From Zopfochytrium polystomum (lineage: Eukaryota > Chytridiomycota > Chytridiomycetes > Chytridiales > Chytridiaceae), in NCBI GenBank assembly GCA_025765615.1, contig JAIVFJ010000025.1, forward strand, positions 186,001 through 250,000: a stretch of DNA of 64,000 nucleotides, given 5' to 3'. Each line of letters begins with the position of its first letter. Position 1 is the stretch's first letter. The translations under genes were made by a program, and so were the position numbers. The notes under the pieces were generated by a model, which ran no database searches, had not been told where the DNA came from, and saw only the letters and a list, made by a program, of their open reading frames with translations. This document shows, in pieces, positions 34,021 to 45,289 of the stretch.

Positions 34021-35949
34021 AATGATTTTCCATCAACATCAACACAGGCATTTCAGTTTTTGGAGACCTGCACCACTGACAACTGCCCCTGTGCCCTTTG
34101 AATAATGCTTACTCATTTTCAACAGGGCATAACAAATTAGGATTTAATGATATGGTGTCTTGCTTGCCTATCGACCCATGGAGTCAGCGGTTCAATTTCC
34201 GGATTCCCTGATACAATTATCATTGACATGGCCACCGCCTTAGATCAGAGTGTTTTCAACCACACTGAAACTCTCACCATCAAACATATTAGTGATTGGG
34301 ATGACCAATAGTTATGCAAGTGCCAACTCTCACGACCATGGCAACCTTGTGCAATTTCCTCATGACTTTGGACTCTGTTACATCAGGCTAAGCCTCTCAT
34401 TACCTTTTCTATCTTTTCTTACATAACTTCAGCCAAAGACAATTTGTTGTCCATTCATTGATTGAACCAGAACTGGTTGAGCAGCTTAACGATCCTCTAA
34501 CCATTTTGCCAGTGCAATATCAAACATCATCTTCCACTTAGGGGGGAGGATGCTTGGGATAAGTGAAAGATGATCATCAGCACAGAGTTGCAAAGTGGTC
34601 TCAGCATGGATTGGCACCAACTTGGCATGGTCTTCTTGGTGCTGGGATGCTGGCTTGGGAAAATGCTCTATCTATTTTAGCCAAATGAATCTGGACTCAG
34701 GATTCAAACTATGGATTACCTTATTATTATTGCTGGGCCTACTTGACCCTGGCTAGGACACTAACTCACACATATTGACCGCTTCAGCTTTTATAGACAT
34801 GCATACTAACACACTCCACCAAGTCCCAGCGCAGGGAATTCCACAGCCATACCTGAGTCTTCACATCAATTGCATCACTCTGATGAATTATTCCTTACCA
34901 ACTTCTGTGATAAAACACAATGTTCCTTCAAATAATCTTTGAATTATTCAAAGGAATACCATCTTTACTGGACACTCAACACTAACACGTTTTCAGAGCA
35001 AACTATGTACAAGCTCAACCTTCCAAGATTACTGAAGTTCCATTCCCATCTAAGATTCTTCCTTTGCAGAACCAAACCTACCTGACTCTAGATTTCGAAC
35101 TTCTCTTAATAGAGAGTCACCCCAGAACAGCTATGTTCTTTGAATGCCTCTATCATTCATGCAGCATAGCCAGGATCTGGATACTTCAGAGATTGTCCTC
35201 AGCTTTTGCAATCTGACCAGAAACTTAGTGGTCTTGGCTAGGATGTTAGATTTAACAAAAACACTCTGTTGATTCTGTAACAAGGCAGAGTAGAAGACAT
35301 CAGGCTAAGTCTTTGTTCCCTTTGCTTACACTAACACTCTTCTACAAGCATTAATTCCACAACATCACTTGGAAACTAAAGGCAAATCATCATCAAACAA
35401 TCAAGCTCTGTGGAAACATCTGGATATACTAACTCTCACTAATGCTTACTACCACTTACTTTGTCTCTATCTTTATTCTCCACTCTAGACCAACAAAAAC
35501 AAAAATCAACCACCTCACACACAGTCGCAATTACCACATCATCAAACTATTCAAAACTGCAGCAGTCTCAGCAAAATCCAGGAAAATCTTCAACCATTCA
35601 TTGCACCACCGATGAAATCCCACCCAGGACTGGAGGGACTTGGTGTGTGTGAGGATGAAGAGAGAGAGAGAGAGAGCAGTGATGATGGAAAAGGGAGAGG
35701 AGTGAGAGGATGGAGAGAGGAGAGAGAAGTGAGTGGGCAGAGATGGAAGAGAGAGCAAATGGAGGAAGAGAGATTGGCTTGTTTTGCACTGGATTCTGTC
35801 AAAGCAGCAAGGAGGGGATTGGATTACTTGTTTGATCTCTGTGAGAGGTTGCTGCTTTTATACTCCTGCAGGTTGGAGCCATCAGAAAACAGAGGGAGCA
35901 GTGGGCTGCACAGAGCAGGCCACAGAAATGAGATAAAACAGGCTGAGCA
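34021..35949. other. Old retroelement debris, no intact gene
   Basis: AT-rich sequence full of stops. A polypurine tract (TTAGGGGGGAG near 34539-34548) followed by TGCTTGGG at 34551 looks like the 3' internal/LTR junction of an LTR element, but no second LTR was found. From about 35600 there is GA-rich sequence. Confidence 0.4.
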
Positions 35950-36170
35950 CCAACCCCCAGCCTGGGCTAAGTACCCATTCAGGGCTGAGTACCACCCAGT
36001 GCTGGGCATCACTCAGGGCTGAATACCAGCCAGGGCTGAGTACCAGCCTGGGCTGAGCACCACCCAGGGCTAAGTACCAGCCTGGGCTGTGCACCACCCT
36101 GGGCTAAGTACCAGCCAGGGCTGAGTACCACCTTGGGCTGAGCACTTTGTCTGGGCTGAGTACCACCAGG
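35950..36170 (+). repeat. Minisatellite of ~22-bp units (GGGCTGAGTACCACC)
   Basis: About ten tandem imperfect units of the type CTGGGCTAAGTACCAGC / AGGGCTGAGTACCACC run head to tail. All three frames are affected by the unit length and no coding role is apparent. Confidence 0.85.
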
Positions 36171-36180
36171 AACCAATTTA

Positions 36181-36463
36181 CAGCTTGTTTGAGAAACAGT
36201 TGCTTGTAAATTGGTTTGGTTGTTTCCAAATCAGGAAGCTTGTTTGGGAAACAAGCCGCTTTTTTCCTTGTTTTTAGAAATCCAATGATTGGTGCAATCT
36301 CTGGTGAGCTCAGTTTTTATCTCACTTTTAGAAATGCAGTGATTGGTGCAATCCCTGATTCCTAAATGCCTGTTGCATTGCTCAGATTGCACAGCACAGC
36401 AGGAAAGCTGGAATTCCAGATCAGGAAGCGGAATTCCGGTGCAGAGGGAGGAATTCCAGATCA
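36181..36463. repeat. Repeat-rich flank ending in a GGAATTCC array, target of copia-1
   Basis: Includes two related ~45-bp segments (GAAATnCAnTGATTGGTGCAATC near 36280 and 36332) and, next to the insertion, repeated GGAATTCC units separated by GGTGCAGAG or AGATCAGGAA. The array continues on the far side of copia-1 (43481-43535). Confidence 0.6.
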
Positions 36464-36468
36464 GGAAG

Positions 36469-36712
36469 TGTTAGATTTTGGGTTTTTGCAGTAAGCAGTG
36501 TGCAGGAGCAACACCTCACACTGTGGTGCATGGGAGCACCAACTGTGATGAGGATTTGGTGCATTTTTTTTGTCACCTGGTCTTCGTCACAATTTTGTAT
36601 AAAGCCAAACAGCATACATTGTACAACAGTCTCCCATCTCAGCTTCACCATCACAAGAGAGTAATCCACCAGAGTAGTTCACCACCATCCACAGCAGCTG
36701 TCATTTCTTTCA
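36469..36712 (+). repeat. copia-1 5' LTR
   Basis: A 244-bp LTR, TGTTAGATTTTGGG...TTTCTTTCA. It contains GTCACAATTTTGTA (36586-36599), complementary to the site just downstream, and overlapping TATAAAG (36598-36604), a possible TATA box. Confidence 0.93.
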
Positions 36713-36726
36713 TACAAAATTGTGAC
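36713..36726 (+). other. Putative primer-binding or cyclisation site of copia-1
   Basis: TACAAAATTGTGAC abuts the 5' LTR and is the exact reverse complement of 36586-36599. A near-copy follows (ACAAAATTGTGACCC at about 36732), an 18-bp tandem duplication not present in copia-2. Confidence 0.72.
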
Positions 36727-37615
36727 AAAGACAAAATTGTGACCCATCCCAATCATCTGGAGTATAAACAACAAGCAGAATCGAGGAAGAACGTGCAGAA
36801 CGCAGCAACACACTTGAAAAGCACACAGAGGCGACAGTGCCACTTGCCACCACCACTTCCACACTACCAACTCTCTCAGTTTTCGTCCCACCACCATTCC
36901 ACCACGTCTACACCACTTTTAACACTGGAGAAGACGTTTCAACGTTTGTTTTTCGCTGCAAAAGCGTCGTGCAACGTGCAACAGATCAGCCACATTGGAA
37001 AACGCGCAAAACGACCGAAAAACGTCTGAAACGCGACCTTCTACTTTGCCCACTTCTTTCAATCACTTTAGGAATCGCTTACCACCACAGGAAAGAGCCA
37101 GTTTCACTCTACCTCTCCACCAAACGTCCTGATCCTCGACTGGTTCCTTACAGAATAACAGCTGTCCGCGTTTTTACTGTTCAATAAGCACTCAACTCGT
37201 CGAATTTGCTGTATTGGAGCTTCCCACCAACACAACTCAGCCAAAACTCGACCAAATCACTTAAAACCAATTTCTCTGCACTCAGCAACTACTGATCTAC
37301 GTGGGGCAACTCAGTGATTCTCCAATTTCGTCGTTGGCCTCGTGGGTTATTGAGTTACAAGCTGCATCTGCATTTTGGCCCATCTAGTCACTCAATTTCG
37401 CTCCACAAACGTGACAAGTCTGTTTTTCTCAACACCAACTCGTTACACACATCACCTATCCACCTATCCACACCCATACCTTGACCATCAAGTGTCGTGT
37501 CACACTTGTTGAGTCTGCTACTATTCCCTACGAAGGGTTACCACTAAATCAGGGAAATCACTGCCTTTCAAATTTCTATTCTCCTGCAAAGCTCTCACAC
37601 ATTTTCCTCCCAAGC

Positions 37616-39033
37616 ATGAGCGAGCATGATCAAATCAAGTATGCTTCCCGTGCATTCCCCATCCTCAAAGGAGCAGCAAATTTTGGAGATTGGCTGGACG
37701 ACCTAATTTCAGAACTATCCAACAAAAGCAATGGTCTCCGCCACTGCGTTGACCCAGACCGAATTAACGTATTACGCAATGATCAAGTGGACCCCAATGA
37801 TCCTAATGTCGGCCCAACATGCAGAGTACGCAGGGGCCTAACCACGGCGAGCATTATGCATTTGCACGTGACGGGCGTGAGCCGGTCAAATGGTTCCCAG
37901 GGACAGAAGACCAGAACGCATACTGTATCCTTCTCATTCGACGACATGTTGAACCAGAGCTTCTACCACAGTTCCCCCGACAAGGGCAGATATTTGCCTA
38001 CACACTGCTTGGAGAAATTGCGATTGCATGTCGAACAACAGATCAAGGATTAGCAAAGGAAATTATTGACGATTTCGAACGTATAAAAATGGAACCTGCA
38101 GAATTATCCGAGTCATTTGCAATGCGCTTCATTACAGCTTACCACAAAGTAGAAAGCTTTGCAGAAAGTTCATCAGTGGAAATCCGCAGTCGCATCACAC
38201 CATTTTCCAAAGTTGTGCGAGTCTTCGTATCTGCCCTGAACAACACGCTAATCGATATGGGTGTTGCCAATACGTTCATGTTTGTAGGGAATCCTATCAC
38301 TTCTGTTTCATCATTGACTAAACTAATCACCTTATTTAAATCTACCGCCCGCCAAAATACATATGATGAGAGGCGGGATCGACTTGCAGCACAACAGGAG
38401 CAGGACCTGTCAACAGCCGTTCCAGAAGTCACTACACCAACAGCAAATGTAATTATTCGGCCAAAAGTACACTATAGTCAACTCCGCGGTCGTGGCAGTT
38501 ATCATAAACCTCAGCAGTACCAGCCGTATCCTAATATCCGCCCAACAACCTTGCAGTACCAAAACCCTCAGTCCCAACAGTACACACCGTGCCCATATGG
38601 TGGTTTTGGCCGAGGCCGAGGAACATGGCGAGGACTAAGTTCACGTGGAACAGCAACAGGTGGTACCGCAATGGGATGCGGCTCTGGGGGGAGTTGGTAC
38701 CCTGCACAGCAACAGTCTTTTGGAGTCCAATGTCATGCATGTGGAGGCTATGGTCATGTTGCTCGACAGTGTGCCAACACATTTCTTCAGCAATTGCAGC
38801 AACAGCAACAGAATCGACCACCAGCAAATCCAAATGCGCTCTTACTCCAGCAACCAAACCCTCCACAACAGCAGATACCTGAAAACCAAGCACTTCTGCT
38901 ACAGAATGGTGATTGGGATGACCAGCAAAGTGAACAGTATGCTGCAGAACAGCAATTGTGGATGGAAACGCAACTCCAATCAGAGACCGAACAAGATGAA
39001 AGTCAACAGGATTTTTGGATGGCCCGGGAGTAA
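37616..39033 (+). pseudogene. copia-1 gag, with one frame change
   Basis: Frame 1 starts MSEHDQIKYASRAFPILKG at 37616 and carries through QVDPNDPNVG. Near 37800-37820 the homology moves to another frame (TEDQNAYCILLIRR onward), which stays open to the TAA at 39031-39033. That part contains IDDFERIKMEP, a Gly/Arg-rich segment, the CCHC knuckle CHACGGYGHVARQC and a Gln-rich tail. Gag forms the particle and binds the RNA. The frame change looks like a mutation or a sequencing slip in the first third of gag, not a recoding site. Confidence 0.82.
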
Positions 39034-40849
39034 TCCGGGCATTTGCAGTTAACGTCCCTTCCCTTCCAATTTCTTTTCCTGTACTCATCGACAACGGTTG
39101 CAATGTCACAACGCTTCGAGATTTCTCTCTCTTCATTCCCTATAGTTATACTCAGCAGAAATCCAGCATGCGTATTGCCAAAGAAGGACCTATTTTTACT
39201 TGTGAAGGATTCGGCACAGCTCTCATACCACTCGCCAACAACATCACACTTATAATTGAAGGTGCCCAATATGCTCCAGAATGTCCTGTCAACTTGGTCG
39301 CTGATCGGGACCTACAACTATGTGGCTTCTTCCATCTTGCATGAGACCTTCAACCTGGTACTACTTATTGTAGCAGTCCTGAGGAAGGAGATCCAGCCGT
39401 CCTTCAAATGATTCTTAGACATGGTCTCCAATGGTTCCCAACAGCAGCAAACCCCAACTTCAACTACAGCAAACAATTTATTGCACACTGCGCCAGTAAA
39501 TTTTACAACCTCTTCAGCTCTGCAGAACCAGTTGATACACTCAGTATACGCACAGCCTTTCTCAACAGCAAAGCTCCAAACACTCAGCGCATGCATGAAC
39601 GCCTCGGCCATATCCCTTATGCAAGACTACAAGCAATGAAGGAGCGCCGTACATGTGCTGACTTTCCTGACATTAAGCTGGACTTACTTGAAGAACCGTG
39701 TAGGGCCTGCATTATTGCCAAACAGACTCGTGCTGCTATTCCACATACAGATCCTCCAGATAAACTACCAGGCGAACATTTAGCCTTTGATCTAGTGGAA
39801 GTCAAACCAAAGTTTCGAGGACAATATGGCTTTGCTCTCATTGCCATTGACTATGCAAGTAATTATCTCTGGTCGACAAACCTTCGGAGAAAGTCAGAAG
39901 CACTACCGGAGGCCATTAAGATCATCCAACAATTGGAGACAGTTAGGGATGTTCGTGTAAAGGGCGTCTGCTTTGATGGTGGGGAACTGAATTCACTTGC
40001 TTTTAACCGTTTCTGTGCATCACGTGGCATCCGCGTTGAAGTCAGTCCACCTCATACACCTGAGCTGAATGGGAAAGCAGAGCGAGCAGTTCAAACAGTC
40101 GTGGATGTCACACGATCTCTTCTAAGACATGCTGATTCACCATGGTCATGGTGGGGATACGCGATTCGACATGCAGTAGATATCATCAATACACTTCCTG
40201 TCCTCAGTTGTGGATTACTATCTCCAGTTGAAACGCTTCTTGGATTCCCTCCATGCATCAGTCAATTCAGAGTTTTTGGCTCAGGATGTTTGTATCATAT
40301 CACAGCAAAGGAACGTGGACAAACACATCAGTTTAAAAAGCTTGCAGAACACGCCCGACCAGCAATTTACATTGGAAACATTGGTCGTTCCATTGCTCGC
40401 TTGATTGACATCAGCACGGGTAGAGTAATCACTCATCGATTGGATGACCTTGTGGTTGCAGAAGACAGTTTCCCTCGCCTCAGCACCTCAGCAGCAGAGG
40501 ATATTGCTCAGGACCTCGTTCATCAGCTAACACCACTCCTCAGCAAAGATGAACTTACCTCAACTGAACAAAACATCACCAACCTCCTTTGTGAAGCCAA
40601 TGTTCGCGTGGATCAATTCCCAGAACCAGGACCAGCAGCGGTAGCTGAACGACAACCTTCCACAGAACTAGCACCAAATGAACATGAAGTGGTCCAGGTA
40701 TGGCAGCGAAAGTGAATCGGATAACGATGTACAGCACGAAGTGTTGGAGGTGGCAGCACGACGGGATGGACTCCGTGTTACCGCAATTAACGCCACCTCC
40801 AGTGGGCCTTACCTACGAGCACTAAAGCCGGGGGACCAATCGGATGAGT
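39015..40849 (+). pseudogene. copia-1 pol part 1: protease and integrase, in-frame TGA
   Basis: Overlaps the end of gag in another frame. The protease has VLIDNGCNVTTL, with DNG where most copia proteases have DSG or DTG. A TGA at 39342-39344 interrupts the same frame; beyond it lies the integrase: HERLGHIP...CRACIIAKQ (HHCC zinc site), then the catalytic Asp in AFDLVEVKP, Asp in FDGGELNS and Glu in NGKAERAVQ. The frame stops at 40715, while an adjacent frame continues an acidic then basic linker (ESESDNDVQHEVLEV...KPGDQSDE) to the TGA at 40847-40849, so another frame break lies near 40690. Confidence 0.85.
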
Positions 40850-41156
40850 GAGGGCGGCGACTGGCTCTGTGACTGCAGGCGCACTCTCGGCTGGGAGTGA
40901 CGTGGGTGGCGCAACCGAAGGCCCTGGGCCATACCGACCCTGCGGGAGCTAGTGTGGCGTGGACCCAAGTCAGAAGGGATGGATGCCTGTTTGGGGAGCC
41001 CATTCCGTAAGGAACACCACCAGGGGAGATAGGTCCCTTGGCGCCTGACGTTACGCATGGGGGAAAGTGTGGAAGGCGGGCTGTGGAGAGAGGGAGAGAA
41101 GGCTCTCTGGCACGGGGTGTCCTGAGCCGCATCGTGCAGAAGGCTCACCTGCCAAT
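40841..41156 (+). other. GC-rich island inside copia-1 pol
   Basis: About 316 bp of clearly GC-rich sequence sits between the integrase and reverse transcriptase frames of an AT-richer element. CCAAT occurs at both edges (40836-40840 and 41152-41156). It has no coding homology that I recognise. It could be an insertion, a structured RNA element or part of an intron (GTGAGG at 40845, TACTAAC near 41214, CAAAG end near 41229). Confidence 0.45.
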
Positions 41157-41228
41157 GATTTTTCTATTTCCCTTTTCTACATCCTAATACTCACAAACAC
41201 CTCTGTCATTTTACTAACACCACCAAAG

Positions 41229-42953
41229 CATACCCCTGATGACAAAACAATTGCTGAAACACCAACTAGAGACCTACCACCTCAAGCGCCACCACCAGAA
41301 CCACCACCACCAGAGCCTCCACCTACATATGTGCGCAAATCACCATGCAGCCCTACGCGCAGCCCATCTCCAAAACATACTCGATCTGGACATCTATATT
41401 TAACCAGTGTCAAATGTCCAGACCCGGTAACACGTGCTGAGGCCATGAGTGGAAAGTGGTCCAAAGAGTGGATAGCAGCAGAGCAGACAGAGATTGACGC
41501 TCTCAGAATGCTTGCAGCTTTCGAAGTCGTTGATCGACCCAAGAATGTCAATGTCATGCAGAACAAATGGGTTTACAAGGTCAAGCTTCGACCAGACGGC
41601 AGCATTGAGCGCTTTCGCGCACGACTAGTGGCGAAGGGCTTTACACAGCGTCGTGGCATTGATTTCTGGAACACTCACTCTCCTGTTGTTCGCATCAATA
41701 GTCTACGATGGCTCCTTTCTATGACAGCCTCAAACGGTTGGGACACAGCCATGGTCGATATTAGCAATGCCTAACTCAACAGCAAACTTGATGTCCCCAT
41801 CTACATGGAGCAACCAGATGGCTACCGTTCGGATGGCAAGGTCTGGCTTTTGCACAAAGCTGTCAACAGTATCAAGCAAGTGGGGCGTTGTTGGTACCAG
41901 GAACTCATTGGTCGTCTCAAGTCTGCCGGCTACCAACAAAGCGCAGCAGATCCGTGCATCCTCTTCAAGCGCACAAAGGAACGTATTATTTTCATTGCTA
42001 TCTATGTTGATGATATTTGTTTCTTTGGGCACACAGAGGAAATCACCTCTGCCATCAATTTGCTAAAATCCTTCTATAAGCTCCGCGAACTAGGTCATAT
42101 CAAGACTGTACTGAATATGGAAGTTCATCAAACACCAACTGGCATCTACTTGCATCAACGAGCTTACACCAAAGAGTTACTCCAACGCCATGCAGACCTA
42201 GTCAATGGAAAGAAGACAGCAGTAACTGCTCTTCCCAGTCCTCTCACTCTTCAACCTCGAGAAAATGATGAACCCACAGCAAATCAACAGCTCTACCAAG
42301 CAATCCTTGGTGGCATCAACTATTTGGCAACACACACACGACCAGACTTGGCACCAGCAGTCTCATATCTTGGCGCCTTCAGCAAGGACCCAAGCAAACA
42401 CCACTTGCAGATCCTCATTCGAGTCCTTCAATATATCAATGGTACACGTGAGTATGGTTTGCTTTATTCCAACACAAGGTCTGGAATTTTCGGCTACTCG
42501 GATGCTGCTCATGGAGTTCATGCTGATGGGAAATCACAACTTGACTACTTTGTTTTGTTTGGAAATACCGCTATCAGCTGGGCATCAACTCGCAGTCCTA
42601 CAGTTATGCTGTCACCTCAGCAAGCAGAATACGTTGCAGTCTCAGAACTAGGACGAGAACTGGAGGCCATCTCACAACAGCACACAGCACTTATGCTCCC
42701 ATCCCCAACTCCTATTCCAATCTATACTGACAACCAAGGCGTTATCAATTTGAGCTCAAACGATCTTTACACTAATAGGTCAAAACATATTCTGGTTAAG
42801 TATCACTATATCAGGGAACTGGTTGATCGACAAGTGATTCGACTGGAATGGATTCATGGTGGCGAGCAACCAGCAGATTACCTTACAAAATCATTACCAG
42901 CTGCTTTAGGTGCTTACCATCTTAGTCATATTGGTCTTTGTCGTGTGCCTTAG
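41229..42953 (+). pseudogene. copia-1 pol part 2: reverse transcriptase and RNase H, in-frame TAA
   Basis: After a Pro-rich linker the reverse transcriptase begins (EWIAAEQTEIDAL, NKWVYKVKLRPDGSIERFRA, RLVAKGFTQRRGIDF). A TAA at 41772-41774 replaces the usual aromatic residue in the AFLN motif just after the first catalytic Asp (MVDISNA). The same frame then gives IYMEQPDGY, the catalytic YVDD (IAIYVDDICFFG), the RNase H (YSDAAHGVHAD, SPQQAEYVAVSELGREL, IYTDNQGVI) and the ending HGGEQPADYLTKSL before TAG at 42951. All motifs other than the stop are canonical. Confidence 0.88.
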
Positions 42954-43226
42954 TTTCTGTCCCCTTTCTTTATTTGTATTGCATTCTCTTTCTCCTTTCT
43001 CTTTCTTGCCCTTCTTCTTCTTCTGCATTGCTTCTTATATTCCTGCATTCAAGCTTCTTTGCTCTCCATCTACAAATTTCATATGGGCATTCTTTTCTTA
43101 TTGTTCTGCCACCTGGTGGCCAGTCATACCTGTTTATTGCTTTTCCTTAACCAGTGTACGGTTTCCTTACGTTGCCTATGGCGTAAGGTTTTCCTCCGTG
43201 CTGGCCCTTTTGCTCCTGCCCACAGC

Positions 43227-43237
43227 TTAGGGGGGAG
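43227..43237 (+). other. copia-1 polypurine tract
   Basis: TTAGGGGGGAG directly before the 3' LTR, the expected primer site for plus-strand DNA synthesis. The same string occurs near 34540. Confidence 0.85.
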
Positions 43238-43480
43238 TGTTAGATTTTGGGTTTTTGCAGTAAGCAGTGTGCAGGAGCAACACCTCACACTGTGGTGCAT
43301 GGGAGCACCAACTGTGATGAGGATTTGGTGCATTTTTTTGTCACCTGGTCTTCGTCACAATTTTGTATAAAGCCAAACAGCATACATTGTACAACAGTCT
43401 CCCATCTCAGCTTCACCATCACAAGAGAGTAGTCCACCAGAGTAGTTCACCACCATCCACAGCAGCTGTCATTTCTTTCA
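43238..43480 (+). repeat. copia-1 3' LTR
   Basis: 243 bp, identical to the 5' LTR except for one T in a T-run and one A/G change. Confidence 0.93.
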
Positions 43481-43485
43481 GGAAG

Positions 43486-43535
43486 CGGAATTCCGATGCA
43501 GAGTGCGGAATTCCGGTGCAGAGAGCGGAATTCCA
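43486..43535 (+). repeat. GGAATTCC tandem array, right flank of copia-1
   Basis: Units CGGAATTCCGATGCAGAGTG, CGGAATTCCGGTGCAGAGAG and CGGAATTCCAGAGCA continue the array seen left of the insertion, showing that copia-1 landed inside it. Confidence 0.8.
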
Positions 43536-43707
43536 GAGCATTGGGCAGTGGTACACTGCTTCTGCATGCTTGCTGTGCTGTGTTACATGTGCAGAGTGCG
43601 TAGTTTGAGCGTTTTTGTGCATGTTCTAATTGCATTGTTCCTACCGGTAGGATGAACAAAGCTAGAACAACAGCCGCCTTTGCCTATCTCTTTTTATTGA
43701 GAACAGA

Positions 43708-45289
43708 TTAGCCCTTCCGAGCGCCCCATTCAAGTATTGAATCTACTGAGCCCTTCAAACACCCCATCCAATGTGATTGGATGGAGTTCTCAAAGGGATC
43801 ATCAGTAACAGGCGTAGTGTACCCCGTGGGTCGAATCTCAACAAAAATTTTTGAAAACAACTCAGGGTTCAGCATGCTGGGAAGAAGAGCGGCTAACAGG
43901 CCTACTTCCAAAACGCTCAGCAAGAATGATAGCACTCTCAAGCGTATCCTTGTCTGTGTTACTAATATCCTCAGTAGTATTGGCAGGCAGTGCACTGACA
44001 CTGTAGCTGCAGCAGCAGCAAGAGCAGTTGGAGTAACAGGGCTGCTGGCGTATCCTTTGAAGATGTCGCTAAACGCATTGATAAGCGCATTGTTTCCAGG
44101 CATGGGGTATACTGAGGAGAGAGCAATTTCCTCAGGGGTCAGGGTGCCCATGTTGTTGAAGAAACGGGCCCACTGCATGTCATTGAGCTGGGCCACTTCT
44201 GCAAGAGTGTTGATAGGCCTGTCAGGAAGGCTGGCAGGTGTACCGACCATGACAGGCGTCCAGAGCAGCTGGTGTGGACGGCGTTGCGGCAGCTGGTGTC
44301 AAGGAAGCTGGCATCAGGGCTGGCGTAAAGGTGTGCGCAAACACTTCTGTTGTAGCAGGAGCAGGTCGGGCAAGAGCTTTGAATTCCTCAATTCTATGCA
44401 GCTTGGCGTTAAGCTGGATAAATCCATCTGCAAATGGACGGGAGATAGTGGCCATCCAGGACAAGGTGGTACAGTTGCCGTTTGTACCACAACCTGTTCA
44501 AGGTCGCCAGTAATGACTCGATTGGGAGAAACCTCAGTGACGGGAGTGACATCACAGTCAACATCCATGGGATTGGTGCTGGGGGCGTTCACTGCTGTCG
44601 GGACGGCAGCAGGGACGACTGGAGCAGGGGTAGTGGCAGGAGTTGTGACTTGACAGGCAGCTGCGTTACAGGCACCAGCGCGTTGCACAGCTGCACAAGC
44701 AGAGGCATGTTGGGCTTGCATTGCTCTTTGCGTTCCAGGTTGCGAACTCTCATCTCCGTTGCTACACAGGCATATTTGGCAGCATGCTGCTGAAGGCTGT
44801 AGTACTGCTGATTAACAGCACGGTTGTTCGCAACAGCGCCTCGTTGTTGGAGCTGTTGACGAACTTCGGCACGCATAAATCGGACAGGCGCGACAGCGAG
44901 GTTCACTCCCATAGATGAAACGGGGGGAGCACCTCAGGCGCGGGGTCTGCAGGCTCGATGGATAGTCGGCACAACTGCACTGCTGCACCCCTCAGGACCG
45001 GTCGACTGACGCGTCAGGGTTCCAGCTGTCGCAAAAGCGGAGGTGGGTGACGCGTTCCCAGCAGTCAGTTGGAGAGCCGTGGTGGGAGCAGCCGGGGAAG
45101 CAGACGCGATCACGGAGCCTGATGGGGTGCTGTTGGTCTCAGAGAGTCGGTACAAAAGAGCAGGTCCTAAAGCAGATGCATTAAGCAAGCGTTGATGCAG
45201 GCAGGATCCAGTGAAAACTAACCAGGAGATCTGCCCCCCTGGGGCCACCAGGCATCGGCAGCGGGCTGTTTGCCTTTGTTCTTCGTCAT
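43708..45289 (-). pseudogene. Decayed protein-coding region of unknown family
   Basis: Successive open pieces in shifting frames on the minus strand: a short start MTKNKGKQPAADAWWPQGG (45289), 45248-44934 (Ser/Thr/Ala-rich), 44912-44589 (coiled-coil-like QQYYSLQQHAAKYACVATEM), 44721-44314 (Ala/Pro/Val-rich), 44464-44222 (FADGFIQLNAKLHRIEEFK) and 44250-43708 (DRPINTLAEVAQLNDMQW, then hydrophobic helices). The pieces abut and share base composition, so one damaged gene of about 500 codons is likely. It could be a gag-like ORF of an unidentified element. No family recognised. Confidence 0.4.

Larger units (their letters stand above)
36469..43480 (+). mobile_element. copia-1: full-length Ty1/copia element, TSD GGAAG
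   Basis: Two nearly identical LTRs (36469-36712 and 43238-43480) bound a 6.5-kb interior with Gag, protease, integrase, reverse transcriptase and RNase H in copia order, and a polypurine tract before the 3' LTR. GGAAG is duplicated at 36464-36468 and 43481-43485. The LTRs differ at two places only (8 versus 7 T in one run, one A/G), so the insertion is recent. The coding region nevertheless contains frame breaks and stop codons. Confidence 0.93.
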
